A DNA stretch of 30,381 nt from an uncultured Christensenella sp. (GCA_910586345.1 CAJUHC010000018.1:1-30381), one strand, 5' to 3'; shown: positions 6,630 through 14,513, numbered from the stretch's first letter. Numbers and translations are program-made. The notes: generated from the sequence alone by a model not told the origin.

Positions 6630-8948
6630 ATGAAAAGAATCTTACCCGAATTCGAGTTTTCGGAGGAACAACTTAATATAATAAAACACCTTTCAAAGGA
6701 GTGCGGACTTTTAGAGGACACCGTAAAAATTCTTTACGGCAGAGGAATCGACGACAAAGAGAAAATCGAAAGTTTCATAAGACCTTCGCGTAGTCATTTT
6801 ATTTCCCCGTTCAAAATGAGCGGTATGAACGAAGCCGTCGCTCTGATTACCCGCGCCCGCGCCGAAAATTGGTGTGTTGCCGTTTACGGCGATTACGACG
6901 CGGACGGGGTGTGCGCTTCGACTATAATGTATAACGCTTTGAAAGATTTCGGAATCGACGCAGTAGTTTATATTCCCGAACGCCGCGACGGGTACGGACT
7001 GAATAAAACAGCTATAGACGAGATTTTCGAAGAACATTTTCCTCAGCTTTTTATAACGGTCGACTGCGGAATTTCCTGTGCGGAAGAGGTCGAATATATA
7101 AAAGAACAGGGCGCGGAAGTCATAGTAACCGACCACCACGAACTGCCCGATATTCTTCCCGACTGCATATGCATTAACCCCAAATTCAACGACGGTTATA
7201 TTTACGACAATCTCTGCGGCGCGGGAGTCGCACTAAAAGTAGGGGTCGCGCTCAACGGCGAAAGCGCGTATGATTATCTCGATTTCGCCGCAATCGCAAC
7301 AGTTGCGGACAGTGTGTCTTTGACGGGCGAAAACAGAGATATTGTCGCCGAAGGACTTAAACTTATAAATTCAACCCCGAAAAGCAATTATTCGCATTTT
7401 CTTTCCAAAAACGAAACGTCGGCTACGGCTCAGACGCTCGCGTTCGGTATCGCGCCTAAAATAAACGCGGCGGGAAGAATGGGCGACGCGCGTTCGGCGC
7501 TTAAATTGTTTACGGAAACCGACGAAAACGCGATTTTCGACCTGTCTTGCAAACTCACGTCCTACAACCTCGAACGTCAGAAATATTGCGACGAACTGTA
7601 CGCGAGCGCAAAGCAAAAATTAAAAGAACGCGGAGCTTACGGTAAAGTCGTAATGCTTTGGGACGAGAGCTGGAACACGGGTTTCGTCGGAATAGTCGCG
7701 GCGCGTCTTGCCGAAGAGTATGCGCGCCCCGCGTTACTGTTCGTCCGCAACGGAGATATGCTTAAAGGTTCGGCGCGTTCGGTTGAAAACGTCAATATCT
7801 TCGAGGCTTTGAAATCCTGCGAAAGTATGATAACGGAATTCGGCGGTCACGCGCAGGCGGCGGGAGTGAACGTTAAAATCTCCGAATTCGACGAGCTTGA
7901 AAGAGCCTTGAACGAATATCTTTCCGCGCGGTATACCGCGGAAGATTTCGAACCGACGGTTTATATAAACGGAATTCTTAACTCGCCCTGTTCGGCGCGG
8001 TTCGCAAAAGAGATTGAAATGCTCGAACCGTTCGGAGTAGGCAACCGCAGACCGATGTTCGAAGCGGACGAGCGCTCCGTCGAAGTAAAACCCGTCAAAC
8101 TTCTTTCACAGCATATTTCGGTGAAAAGTCCGAAAATAGAACTTATGTATTTCGGCGGAAGCAAATTTACTTTCCTTATCGAAAGCAATGCTCCGAAAAA
8201 ATTTATTTTTTCGTATAATATTTCTGTTTTCCGCGGAAAAGAATACGTTAAAGGATATATAAAAGACATCGTTTGCGAAAGAAACGCGGCAAGCTCCTGC
8301 GGCGAAGAAATATATGTAAACAATATTTTAACTCTCGCCTGTCCAGAATACGACTGTAAAAAGTCGTTTAAAACTATCGCGGAAATAGACGCGCTGTTAA
8401 ACGGAAACACAGGCTACGGCACCGTTTGCATAGCGGGAGAATATAAGACGCTGAAATATTTCAAAAACGCGTCGAAACTGTCTGTCGATGTTTTCAGACT
8501 GTCTTCGTGCAACCTCGCGGATACGGTGATAATCTCTCCTCAGTCAGACGTGGATTTAAGCGGTTTCAATCGTGTGATTTTTCTCGACGCTCCGCCGTCG
8601 GGAGTAAGACTTTCTTCTCTCGAAGGCAAAGAAGTGATTATATGTTCTGAAATATACGGCGATAACTTTTTAAAACGCTTAACCGCCGACAGGGAAAAAC
8701 TTTTGGGAATATTCTCCGCCCTGTCTGCCGGCGCAAATAATTTAACTGGCTCGGACAGCGCTGAAACCGCGCTTAAAAATAATCTGGGCGAACCTTTGCA
8801 GACTGTTTTTGCTCTCGAAATTTTCCGTCAGCTCTCGCTTATTTCGTTCGAGGGCGGGAAGATAGAAGTATTCCGCGGAGTGAAAACTCAGCTCTCCAAC
8901 TCGGAACTGTATAATATAGTAAAAGAATATGAAAACGGTATTAGATAA
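6630..8948 (+). CDS. recJ: Single-stranded-DNA-specific 5'-3' exonuclease RecJ
   Basis: RecJ degrades single-stranded DNA 5' to 3' in recombination and mismatch or excision repair. The DHH phosphoesterase motifs are clear: YGDYDADG (86-93), VDCG (144-147) and TDHHE (167-171), then APKINAAGRMGDA and the DHHA1 motif FGGHAQAAG. The protein has 772 residues; the C-terminal extension is like that of Bacillus RecJ (about 786). The start at 6630 gives the usual N-terminus, but the ATG follows a terminator T-run and has no Shine-Dalgarno. The 3' end overlaps rel by 20 bases, so the two are probably co-translated. The apt gene often found between recJ and relA in clostridia is absent. Confidence 0.95.
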   Translation: MKRILPEFEFSEEQLNIIKHLSKECGLLEDTVKILYGRGIDDKEKIESFIRPSRSHFISPFKMSGMNEAVALITRARAENWCVAVYGDYDADGVCASTIMYNALKDFGIDAVVYIPERRDGYGLNKTAIDEIFEEHFPQLFITVDCGISCAEEVEYIKEQGAEVIVTDHHELPDILPDCICINPKFNDGYIYDNLCGAGVALKVGVALNGESAYDYLDFAAIATVADSVSLTGENRDIVAEGLKLINSTPKSNYSHFLSKNETSATAQTLAFGIAPKINAAGRMGDARSALKLFTETDENAIFDLSCKLTSYNLERQKYCDELYASAKQKLKERGAYGKVVMLWDESWNTGFVGIVAARLAEEYARPALLFVRNGDMLKGSARSVENVNIFEALKSCESMITEFGGHAQAAGVNVKISEFDELERALNEYLSARYTAEDFEPTVYINGILNSPCSARFAKEIEMLEPFGVGNRRPMFEADERSVEVKPVKLLSQHISVKSPKIELMYFGGSKFTFLIESNAPKKFIFSYNISVFRGKEYVKGYIKDIVCERNAASSCGEEIYVNNILTLACPEYDCKKSFKTIAEIDALLNGNTGYGTVCIAGEYKTLKYFKNASKLSVDVFRLSSCNLADTVIISPQSDVDLSGFNRVIFLDAPPSGVRLSSLEGKEVIICSEIYGDNFLKRLTADREKLLGIFSALSAGANNLTGSDSAETALKNNLGEPLQTVFALEIFRQLSLISFEGGKIEVFRGVKTQLSNSELYNIVKEYENGIR

Positions 8949-11058
8949 AATTTACGACAATTATTCCGAAATCGACAGAAAACTCCTGCTCGACGCTTAC
9001 CGCTATGCGGAACTTATGCACGAGGGGCAGAAACGCGCTTCCGGAGAACCGTATTTCAGCCACCCTTGCGCCGTGGCGGAAATACTTATCGGTCTCGGAA
9101 TGGACACTCCGTCAATAGCCGCGGCTTTTCTTCACGACGTAATAGAAGATACGCAGGCGACGAACGAGGATATTCGTACGCAATTCGGAAACGAAATTCT
9201 TACGCTTGTAGACGGCGTGACCAAGCTCGATAAAATACGCTACGCCTCGCACGAAGAAGAAGACGCGGAAAACTTCCGCAAAATTTTCGTCGCAATGGCG
9301 AACGACATACGCGTAATAATAATAAAGCTTGCGGACAGGCTTCACAATATGCGTTCTTTGAACTTTCTCTCGAACGAGCGGCAACAGAGAATAGCCAAGG
9401 AAACTCTGGAAGTCTTCACTCCGCTTGCGGGCAGACTCGGTATTTCGCAGATAAAATGCGAGCTCGAAGATTTATGCCTTAAATATCTCGACCCAGAAGC
9501 TTACGAATACCTTGTAACCAACATACACCAGAAATTGGAGGAGCGCAAAAGTTTCGTCGACTTCGTCGTAAACGAACTCAAAAATATCCTCAAAGACGGA
9601 GCTATCGAAGGCGAAGTATTCGGAAGACCCAAACATTTCTATTCGATTTATAAAAAGATGAAAAACCAGGGCAAGTCGCTCGACCAGATTTACGACCTTG
9701 CCGCCGTCCGCGTCATAGTAAAAAACACAGAAGAGTGCTATGAGGTTCTCGGCAAAATTCACAAGCGATGGAAACCCGTTCCGGGTCGGATAAAGGACTA
9801 TATAGCAACCCCCAAACGCAATTTATACCAGTCCCTGCATACGACGGTCGTAACCAACTTCGGTCAGATTTTCGAAATTCAGATACGAACGCAGGAAATG
9901 CACAAAATGGCCGAATTCGGTATCGCCGCGCATTGGCGGTATAAAGAAAACAAGAGCGGCGAAACGGGCTTCGACCAACGTCTTTCCTGGATACGCGACG
10001 TAATGGATTGGCAAGGCAGTTTGAACGATTCGAAAGAATTCGTGGACAGTCTGAAAAACGATTTGTATTCAAACGAACTTTTGGTTTTTACTCCTCACGG
10101 CAAAGTTATTTCGCTTCCGCTCGAAGCGACTCCCGTCGACTTTGCATACGCAATACACTCGGAAGTCGGAAACAAATGCGTCGGCGCAAAAGTCAATTCG
10201 AGAATAGTTCCGCTGAATTCACAGCTTCATACGGGCGACGTGGTGGAAATTCTTACTTCGCCGAATACGAAAGGTCCGTCCTGGGATTGGCTCAAATTCG
10301 TTAAATCGAGCTCGGCAAAGGGCAAGATAAGAGCGTTTTTCAAGCGCGAAATGAAAGAGGGCAACGCCAAAACGGGCAGAGCGATGCTCGAAGCAGAAGC
10401 AAAACGCAGAGGTTACAACTTAGCGGACCTTTTGACGGAGGAGTCTTTCAACAAGCTTTCCAACAAACTCGTTTTCTCGTCCGTAAACGAAATGATGGCC
10501 TCTGTCGGTTACGGCGCGGTAAGCGTAAACCAGGTAATCTATAAACTTATCGATTACTATAAAAAAGAAATTCCCAAACCGCAGGAATTTTTAACTTCAG
10601 ACAAGCTCAGAAACACTCCCGCGGGCAGTGTGGCGATAAAGGGACTGAACGGACTTTTGGTTCGTTTCGCGCACTGTTGTAACCCCGTCCCGGGCGACGA
10701 TATAATCGGTTTCGTATCCCGAGGACGCGGAGTTATCATTCACCGCAAAGACTGCCCGAATATTTCTCACGAGGATTTGGAGCGTCTGCAACCCGCTCAA
10801 TGGACCGGCGAAAACACCGAATTCATTGCGGGCTTGAAAATCATAGCTTCGGACGATAACGGCGTCACGATGTTTATAACCTCTGAAATTTCCGCTCTTC
10901 GCCTTTCTATGACGAACATAAACGGCAGAATCAACAAAGAAAAGCAGGCGGAATTCGAAATAAAAATAAAATTAAACAGACGTTCTGATATGGATATGCT
11001 TATCAACCGTTTAAAAAAAGATAAACGCATAATCGACGTATACAGAACAACGGGGTAA
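8929..11058 (+). CDS. rel: Bifunctional (p)ppGpp synthetase/hydrolase, RelA/SpoT family
   Basis: This long Rel makes and breaks the starvation alarmone (p)ppGpp. The HD hydrolase domain has H46, H69-D70 (FLHDVIEDT) and RLHNMRSL. The synthetase domain has GRPKHFYSIYKKM (232-244), DLAAVRVIV (256-264) and YQSLHTTV (300-307). A TGS domain starts at LLVFTPHGKV (about 384), then comes a Cys-rich RIS/zinc-finger-like motif, RFAHCCNPVPGD, and an ACT domain at the C-terminus. At 709 residues it is full length, and both active sites look intact, so it is probably bifunctional. It overlaps recJ and lies 5 bases from the next gene. Confidence 0.95.
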   Translation: MKTVLDKIYDNYSEIDRKLLLDAYRYAELMHEGQKRASGEPYFSHPCAVAEILIGLGMDTPSIAAAFLHDVIEDTQATNEDIRTQFGNEILTLVDGVTKLDKIRYASHEEEDAENFRKIFVAMANDIRVIIIKLADRLHNMRSLNFLSNERQQRIAKETLEVFTPLAGRLGISQIKCELEDLCLKYLDPEAYEYLVTNIHQKLEERKSFVDFVVNELKNILKDGAIEGEVFGRPKHFYSIYKKMKNQGKSLDQIYDLAAVRVIVKNTEECYEVLGKIHKRWKPVPGRIKDYIATPKRNLYQSLHTTVVTNFGQIFEIQIRTQEMHKMAEFGIAAHWRYKENKSGETGFDQRLSWIRDVMDWQGSLNDSKEFVDSLKNDLYSNELLVFTPHGKVISLPLEATPVDFAYAIHSEVGNKCVGAKVNSRIVPLNSQLHTGDVVEILTSPNTKGPSWDWLKFVKSSSAKGKIRAFFKREMKEGNAKTGRAMLEAEAKRRGYNLADLLTEESFNKLSNKLVFSSVNEMMASVGYGAVSVNQVIYKLIDYYKKEIPKPQEFLTSDKLRNTPAGSVAIKGLNGLLVRFAHCCNPVPGDDIIGFVSRGRGVIIHRKDCPNISHEDLERLQPAQWTGENTEFIAGLKIIASDDNGVTMFITSEISALRLSMTNINGRINKEKQAEFEIKIKLNRRSDMDMLINRLKKDKRIIDVYRTTG

Positions 11059-11063
11059 AAAAA

Positions 11064-11666
11064 ATGGAAATTATAAAAGTATTGCCTGACGGCATCGGAT
11101 GTAACTCTTATATACTGACCAACGACAACAGAACTGCGGTCGTTGTCGATTGCGCGGAACCCGCGCTGTATGAAAATTGCGTAATTCTCGGCTTAAAGCC
11201 CGTCGCGCTCCTTCTGACGCACGGACATTTCGACCACGTAGGCGGATGCGGAAAATTTTACGAAAACGGCGTTCCGATTTTGTGCGGAGAGAAAGAGGAT
11301 AAGTTTATTTTCAGCGCTAAGAACAGAGAAATTTTCGAAGGCGAGGAAATTCCCGAATTCAAAATTTCAAGAACTTTAACTGACGGCGAAGAATTCAGAT
11401 TCGGCGGAATAAAATTCAAGGTTATTCAAACGGCGGGTCATACCGAGGGCGGAGTGTGCTACGTTGCGGAACACAATATTTTTACTGGCGATACGCTGTT
11501 AAATATGAGCATCGGCAGGTGCGATTTGCCGACGGGCAACAGAAAAGTTCTTAAAGAAAGCGTTAAAAAACTGTTAGAGCTTAAAGGCGATTATAAGGTT
11601 TTCTGCGGTCACGGCGAAAACACGACTTTAGCTTTCGAGCGCGAAAACAATCCGTACCTTAAATAA
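11064..11666 (+). CDS. Metallo-beta-lactamase-fold hydrolase (glyoxalase II-like)
   Basis: This 200-residue hydrolase has the binuclear metal motif THGHFDHVGG (H53, H55, D57, H58), the third metal ligand in TAGHTEGG, the bridging Asp in FTGDTLL, and a late His in FCGHGENT. This is the single-domain type often annotated as hydroxyacylglutathione hydrolase-like. The substrate cannot be told from sequence. Genes of this type commonly sit between relA and hemZ in clostridia. It starts 5 bases after rel and is probably in the same transcript. Confidence 0.88.
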   Translation: MEIIKVLPDGIGCNSYILTNDNRTAVVVDCAEPALYENCVILGLKPVALLLTHGHFDHVGGCGKFYENGVPILCGEKEDKFIFSAKNREIFEGEEIPEFKISRTLTDGEEFRFGGIKFKVIQTAGHTEGGVCYVAEHNIFTGDTLLNMSIGRCDLPTGNRKVLKESVKKLLELKGDYKVFCGHGENTTLAFERENNPYLK

Positions 11667-11715
11667 ATACGGACGCTTCTGCTACTTCGTCGGTATTTTG
11701 CGAGAGGAACTTTAA

Positions 11716-13077
11716 ATGCTTACTACCAACAGCGAATATCTGCGTCCCGAGATAATGGACGTTATCCGCGCTTTCGATTGCGAAGACGCGGACTTTACCC
11801 ATTACTTTTCGTTCGGCAAGGATAAATTTTTCAACTGCATAGAGTACGGCGGGGAATTTTACGACTTTGAAAACGAGTACGAAACCGAAGACGAGTTAAC
11901 GTTTAAAAGAATGGCGAAGCGTTTTGCCAAACTCGCTTTTTACAGTGTGCTTTCGTCCGAAAAAGGCGCTCTGCCCTGGGGCGCGCTGACGGGGATAAGA
12001 CCGACTAAGCTCGCCTACGCCGAACTTAGCGAGGGCAGAGATTTTCAGCCTCTTTTCAGTCTTATGGGAGTGAGCTCGGACAGAACCGCGCTCGTCGGAA
12101 GCGTTCTTCAAACGCAGAAAGGTATTTACGGCAACGAAGGCGGACAGGATTTGTTCATAAGTGTTCCGTTCTGTCCGACCAAATGCGAATACTGCTCGTT
12201 CATAACCGCGCCCGTTTCGGCGACCCGCAAATATCTTGAAACTTACGTCGATTGTCTGGTGCGCGAAATCCGCGCCGTCAAGCCCGTTATAAAAAAACTC
12301 AACAGCGTCTACATAGGCGGAGGAACTCCGTTCGTGCTTGAAACACGGCTCCTCGAACGCATATATTCGACGGTGGCAGAGGAGTTCGCAGAAATTCCCG
12401 AATATACCGTTGAGGCGGGCAGACCCGACGTATTTTCCGAGGAGAAATTAGAACTTTCTAAGCGTTTCGGTATAACGCGCATATGCGTGAATCCCCAGTC
12501 TTTCAATGATTCCACGCTTGAAAAGATAGGCAGAAAACATACCGCGGAACAGACTATAAAAGCTTTTTCCGCCGCCCGGAAATACGGCTTCGATATAAAT
12601 ATCGACCTTATCGCGGGACTTGCCGGCGAAACGCTGTCCGATTTCGGATATTCGCTCGATACCGCCATTTCGCTGAACCCCGAAAATATAACCGTGCACA
12701 CGCTCTCTTTGAAATCGGGCGCGAAACTCAAAGAAAACGTAAAACGTCTGAATATTTCCGATATAAACGAAATGGTCGATTTGTCCCGTGAAAAGCTGCC
12801 CCTCGCGGGATATTCTCCGTATTATCTGTACAGACAAAAATATCAGGCGGGCGGGCTTGAAAACGTCGGCTGGTGCAAACAGGGCAAAGCCTGCGTTTAT
12901 AATATAAACGTTATGGAGGAAATCACGGACAATATCGCCGTAGGCGCGAACGCGATTTCCAAACGTCTTTTCGGTTCGGAGAACAGAATAGAACGCTGCG
13001 CTTCACCCAAAGACATACCGACGTATATAAACAAGATAGATAAAATTATCTTGGAACGGGATAAACTTTTTAAGTAA
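11716..13077 (+). CDS. hemZ: HemZ-type radical SAM coproporphyrinogen III dehydrogenase-like protein
   Basis: This 453-residue protein is of the HemN/HemW superfamily. An N-terminal domain carries the HemZ motif WGALTGIRPTK (88-98). The radical SAM cluster motif is C153-x3-C157-x2-C160 in CPTKCEYCSF, and YIGGGTP follows. The C-terminal part has YLYRQKYQAGGLENVGWCKQGKACVYN, typical of HemZ. HemZ proteins are annotated as oxygen-independent coproporphyrinogen oxidases, but no other haem gene is in view, so the true substrate is uncertain. The start has a good GAGAGGAAC ribosome binding site. It closes the recJ-rel-MBL-hemZ run. Confidence 0.88.
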   Translation: MLTTNSEYLRPEIMDVIRAFDCEDADFTHYFSFGKDKFFNCIEYGGEFYDFENEYETEDELTFKRMAKRFAKLAFYSVLSSEKGALPWGALTGIRPTKLAYAELSEGRDFQPLFSLMGVSSDRTALVGSVLQTQKGIYGNEGGQDLFISVPFCPTKCEYCSFITAPVSATRKYLETYVDCLVREIRAVKPVIKKLNSVYIGGGTPFVLETRLLERIYSTVAEEFAEIPEYTVEAGRPDVFSEEKLELSKRFGITRICVNPQSFNDSTLEKIGRKHTAEQTIKAFSAARKYGFDINIDLIAGLAGETLSDFGYSLDTAISLNPENITVHTLSLKSGAKLKENVKRLNISDINEMVDLSREKLPLAGYSPYYLYRQKYQAGGLENVGWCKQGKACVYNINVMEEITDNIAVGANAISKRLFGSENRIERCASPKDIPTYINKIDKIILERDKLFK

Positions 13078-13100
13078 TCAGAATTGCATTGTTCGAAATC

Positions 13101-13138
13101 TTGACATATGGCTAAATTTAGTGTATAATTTAGCCATA
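13101..13138 (+). promoter_or_regulatory. Consensus promoter with palindromic operator of the toxin-antitoxin operon
   Basis: TTGACA (13101-13106), 17 bp and TATAAT (13124-13129) match the sigma-A consensus exactly. A perfect 12-bp inverted repeat, TATGGCTAAATT (13107-13118) and AATTTAGCCATA (13127-13138), fills the spacer and covers the end of the -10 box. This is the placement expected for autorepression by the antitoxin or the antitoxin-toxin complex. GGAGGGG follows as ribosome binding site. Confidence 0.85.
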
Positions 13139-13167
13139 ATTTTGTATAATGATAACGGAGGGGTAAT

Positions 13168-13425
13168 ATGACAATAATTCCTATGCGCGATTTAAAAGAT
13201 ACGGTTGAAATAGAAAGACGCTGTGCGGAAGCTAACGGACCCGTATTCGTTACCAAAAACGGTTACGGCAGACTTGTCGTTATGGATATAGAGTACTATG
13301 AAAAAACGTTAGGTAAAATGTATGAGGCAAAAATGGTAAACGAAGGACTTTCCGATTTGGGAAACGGCAGGGTAACCGACGGAGACGAAGTCAAAGCAAG
13401 GATAATAAAAAATTATGGAATTTGA
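13168..13425 (+). CDS. Antitoxin, Phd/YefM type
   Basis: This 85-residue antitoxin of a type II system starts with the typical Phd/YefM pattern: IIPMRDLKDT, then GPVFVTKNGYGRLVVMDIEYYEK. The N-terminal half (about 1-48) should form the DNA-binding dimer. The C-terminal part (50-85), KMYEAKMVNEGLSDL to KNYGI, should wrap and neutralise the toxin. The gene ends 11 bases inside the toxin gene, a classic translational coupling. The operator over its promoter suggests autoregulation. A 48-residue protein at 14331 repeats the C-terminal half (24 of 36 residues identical by eye). Confidence 0.88.
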   Translation: MTIIPMRDLKDTVEIERRCAEANGPVFVTKNGYGRLVVMDIEYYEKTLGKMYEAKMVNEGLSDLGNGRVTDGDEVKARIIKNYGI

Positions 13426-13735
13426 ATATTCTTACAGCTTCACTGCCCGAGCCGAGCAGGACCTTGACGGTATTATGCGTTATATCGCAGTCGAACTGAA
13501 TAATGCGTCGGCGGCAAGAAAATTATTCGACGAAGTTTTTGAAAGTATCGAGGCGATAAGAACCTTTCCCGATTCTGGTTTGGCAATCGAAAACGATTTT
13601 CTTACCGATAAAGCGGTAAGGCGAGTATTGGCGGGAAATTACGTAATTTATTATAAAACCGTCAGTAATACGGTTTACATATTGCGCATAGTTTACGGAA
13701 AGCGCAACCTTGACGAAATTTTACATTCTATTTAA
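13415..13735 (+). CDS. Toxin, RelE/ParE family
   Basis: This 106-residue small basic protein has the RelE/ParE fold pattern: ARAEQDLDGIMRYIA in helix 1, SAARKLFDEVFESIEAIRTFPDSG in the second helix and turn, then VRRVLAGNYVIYYK and TVYILRIVYGKRNLDEIL in the sheet. The final strand, RIVYGKRN, is typical. Family members are either ribosome-dependent mRNA endonucleases (RelE) or gyrase poisons (ParE), and sequence alone does not decide. It overlaps its antitoxin and is followed directly by a strong hairpin. No damage is visible, so it may be active. Confidence 0.88.
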   Translation: MEFEYSYSFTARAEQDLDGIMRYIAVELNNASAARKLFDEVFESIEAIRTFPDSGLAIENDFLTDKAVRRVLAGNYVIYYKTVSNTVYILRIVYGKRNLDEILHSI

Positions 13736-13740
13736 AAAAT

Positions 13741-13768
13741 AACCCCCGCGGAAACTTCCGCGGGGGTT
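13741..13768. terminator. Bidirectional hairpin terminator after the toxin gene
   Basis: 13-bp arms AACCCCCGCGGAA (13741-13753) and TTCCGCGGGGGTT (13756-13768). A run of six A just before it gives a good T-tract for minus-strand transcripts; the plus side has only AAATATTTGTTT. Its core CCGCGGAAACTTCCGCGG recurs with one change at 14494-14511. Confidence 0.8.
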
Positions 13769-13789
13769 AAATATTTGTTTCGCCAACAC

Positions 13790-13987
13790 TCAATAAAGTG
13801 TTCGGGTTTCGTCAAGCAATAAGCAAATTTTCAAAAGCGTGTTTAAATCGGGTTCGTTAATTCTTTTTATCCACCTGCTTACGGTTTGTTGCGTTGTATT
13901 TAAATGTTTTGCAAGACGGTCTTGCGACATTTTATTATCGCTTAACGCCCTTTGCAAATTTTCAGGGAATTTATTTTTAATAATTAT
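13790..13987 (-). pseudogene. Remnant of an XRE-family HTH gene
   Basis: A minus-strand open frame encodes a clear HTH_3-like segment: FPENLQRALSDNKMSQDRLAKHL, then NTTQQTVSRWIKRINEPDLNTLLKICLLLDE. The region where a start should be reads ATA ATT ATT with no ATG, GTG or ribosome binding site. The only ATG (13928-13930) falls inside the helix-turn-helix. The frame ends abruptly in TRTLY. Changing frame near the GGG at 13804-13806 gives EHFIECWRNKY, a more natural continuation, so a small deletion is likely. It lies just downstream of the intact HTH gene at 14007-14210. I read it as decayed, though use of a rare start cannot be excluded. Confidence 0.65.
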
Positions 13988-14006
13988 ACAAAACCAATCT
14001 TTTTGT

Positions 14007-14210
14007 TTAATCTTCTAAACCGACCAAGTAATCTATTGAAACTTTAAAATATTTGGCAAGCATAATTAAATCGTTAATATCGGGCTCTATATGATTATTT
14101 TTCCATTTAGATAGTTTTGGTTCGGGTATTCCTAATTCTTCACAGATTTGTTTTTGTGGTTTACCGCTATTATTAATTAATTCGTTTAATCTGTTTGCAA
14201 ATTTGTTCAT
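14007..14210 (-). CDS. Small XRE-family HTH repressor 1
   Basis: This 67-residue protein is almost entirely a helix-turn-helix domain: PQKQICEELGIPEPKLSKWKNNHIEP holds the HTH, and DLIMLAKYFKVSIDYLVGLED is the usual XRE/Cro C-terminal helix and tail. It is about 42/66 identical to the second repressor at 14545-14745, so the two are paralogues. It is transcribed away from a control region with up to three copies of a palindrome around a consensus promoter for the opposite-strand orphan antitoxin. It probably binds those sites and controls both directions. An AGGT sequence serves as ribosome binding site. Confidence 0.85.
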   Translation of the reverse strand: MNKFANRLNELINNSGKPQKQICEELGIPEPKLSKWKNNHIEPDINDLIMLAKYFKVSIDYLVGLED

Positions 14211-14229
14211 ATAAGTTACCTAAAAAAAT

Positions 14230-14311
14230 AATATCAAAAATTGAAATTAAATGCTTGACAATTTCAAAAATTGAAATTATAATAATTTTATAAATTTCAA
14301 ATAAAGAAATT
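14230..14311. promoter_or_regulatory. Divergent control region with consensus promoter and repeated operators
   Basis: TTGACA (14255-14260), 17 bp and TATAAT (14278-14283) drive the + strand gene at 14331. The palindrome AATTTCAAAAATTGAAATT (14260-14278) fills the spacer, with 8-bp perfect arms. A second copy with one arm mismatch lies at 14230-14248, exactly 30 bp upstream. A third, weaker copy (first arm perfect, second 6 of 8) lies at 14293-14311, 33 bp downstream. Likely ligand: the HTH repressor encoded at 14007-14210. Confidence 0.8.
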
Positions 14312-14330
14312 AAAAAGAAAAACGTAATAT

Positions 14331-14477
14331 ATGGAAAATAAAAAAATTCAAGAGTTTACAAATAAAATTTATGAAGCAGTACTGATTAACGAGGGGGTGA
14401 AAGATTTGCAAAACGGCAGAGTGATAAACGGCGACGAGGTTAAAAAACGAATAGAGAAGAAATACGGAATTAAATAA
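14331..14477 (+). CDS. Orphan C-terminal antitoxin fragment (48 residues)
   Basis: This complete small ORF (ATG to TAA) starts MENKKIQEFT, followed by a stretch homologous to residues 50-85 of the Phd/YefM-type antitoxin at 13168 (24 of 36 identical by eye). It has the toxin-binding half only, with no DNA-binding N-terminus and no toxin gene after it. A consensus promoter with operators precedes it, and a hairpin with the same core as the one after the toxin gene follows, so it looks like the remains of a duplicated toxin-antitoxin unit. No clear Shine-Dalgarno is visible. It could be a remnant, or a working anti-toxin regulated separately from the parent locus. Confidence 0.7.
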   Translation: MENKKIQEFTNKIYEAVLINEGVKDLQNGRVINGDEVKKRIEKKYGIK

Positions 14478-14491
14478 TTTAAACAAAAAAT

Positions 14492-14513
14492 CTCCGCGGA
14501 TACTTCCGCGGAG
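14492..14513. terminator. Hairpin between orphan antitoxin and HTH repressor 2
   Basis: CTCCGCGGA (14492-14500), a 4-base loop and TCCGCGGAG (14505-14513). A run of six A in front gives a T-tract on the minus strand, so it suits the minus-strand repressor at 14545; the plus-strand side lacks T-rich sequence. Confidence 0.7.

Noticed and set aside
13741..14513. CRISPR-like array from the repeated palindromes
   Set aside because: Only two hairpin copies 730 bp apart, and the AT-rich palindromes are operators at promoters; no regular spacers or cas genes.
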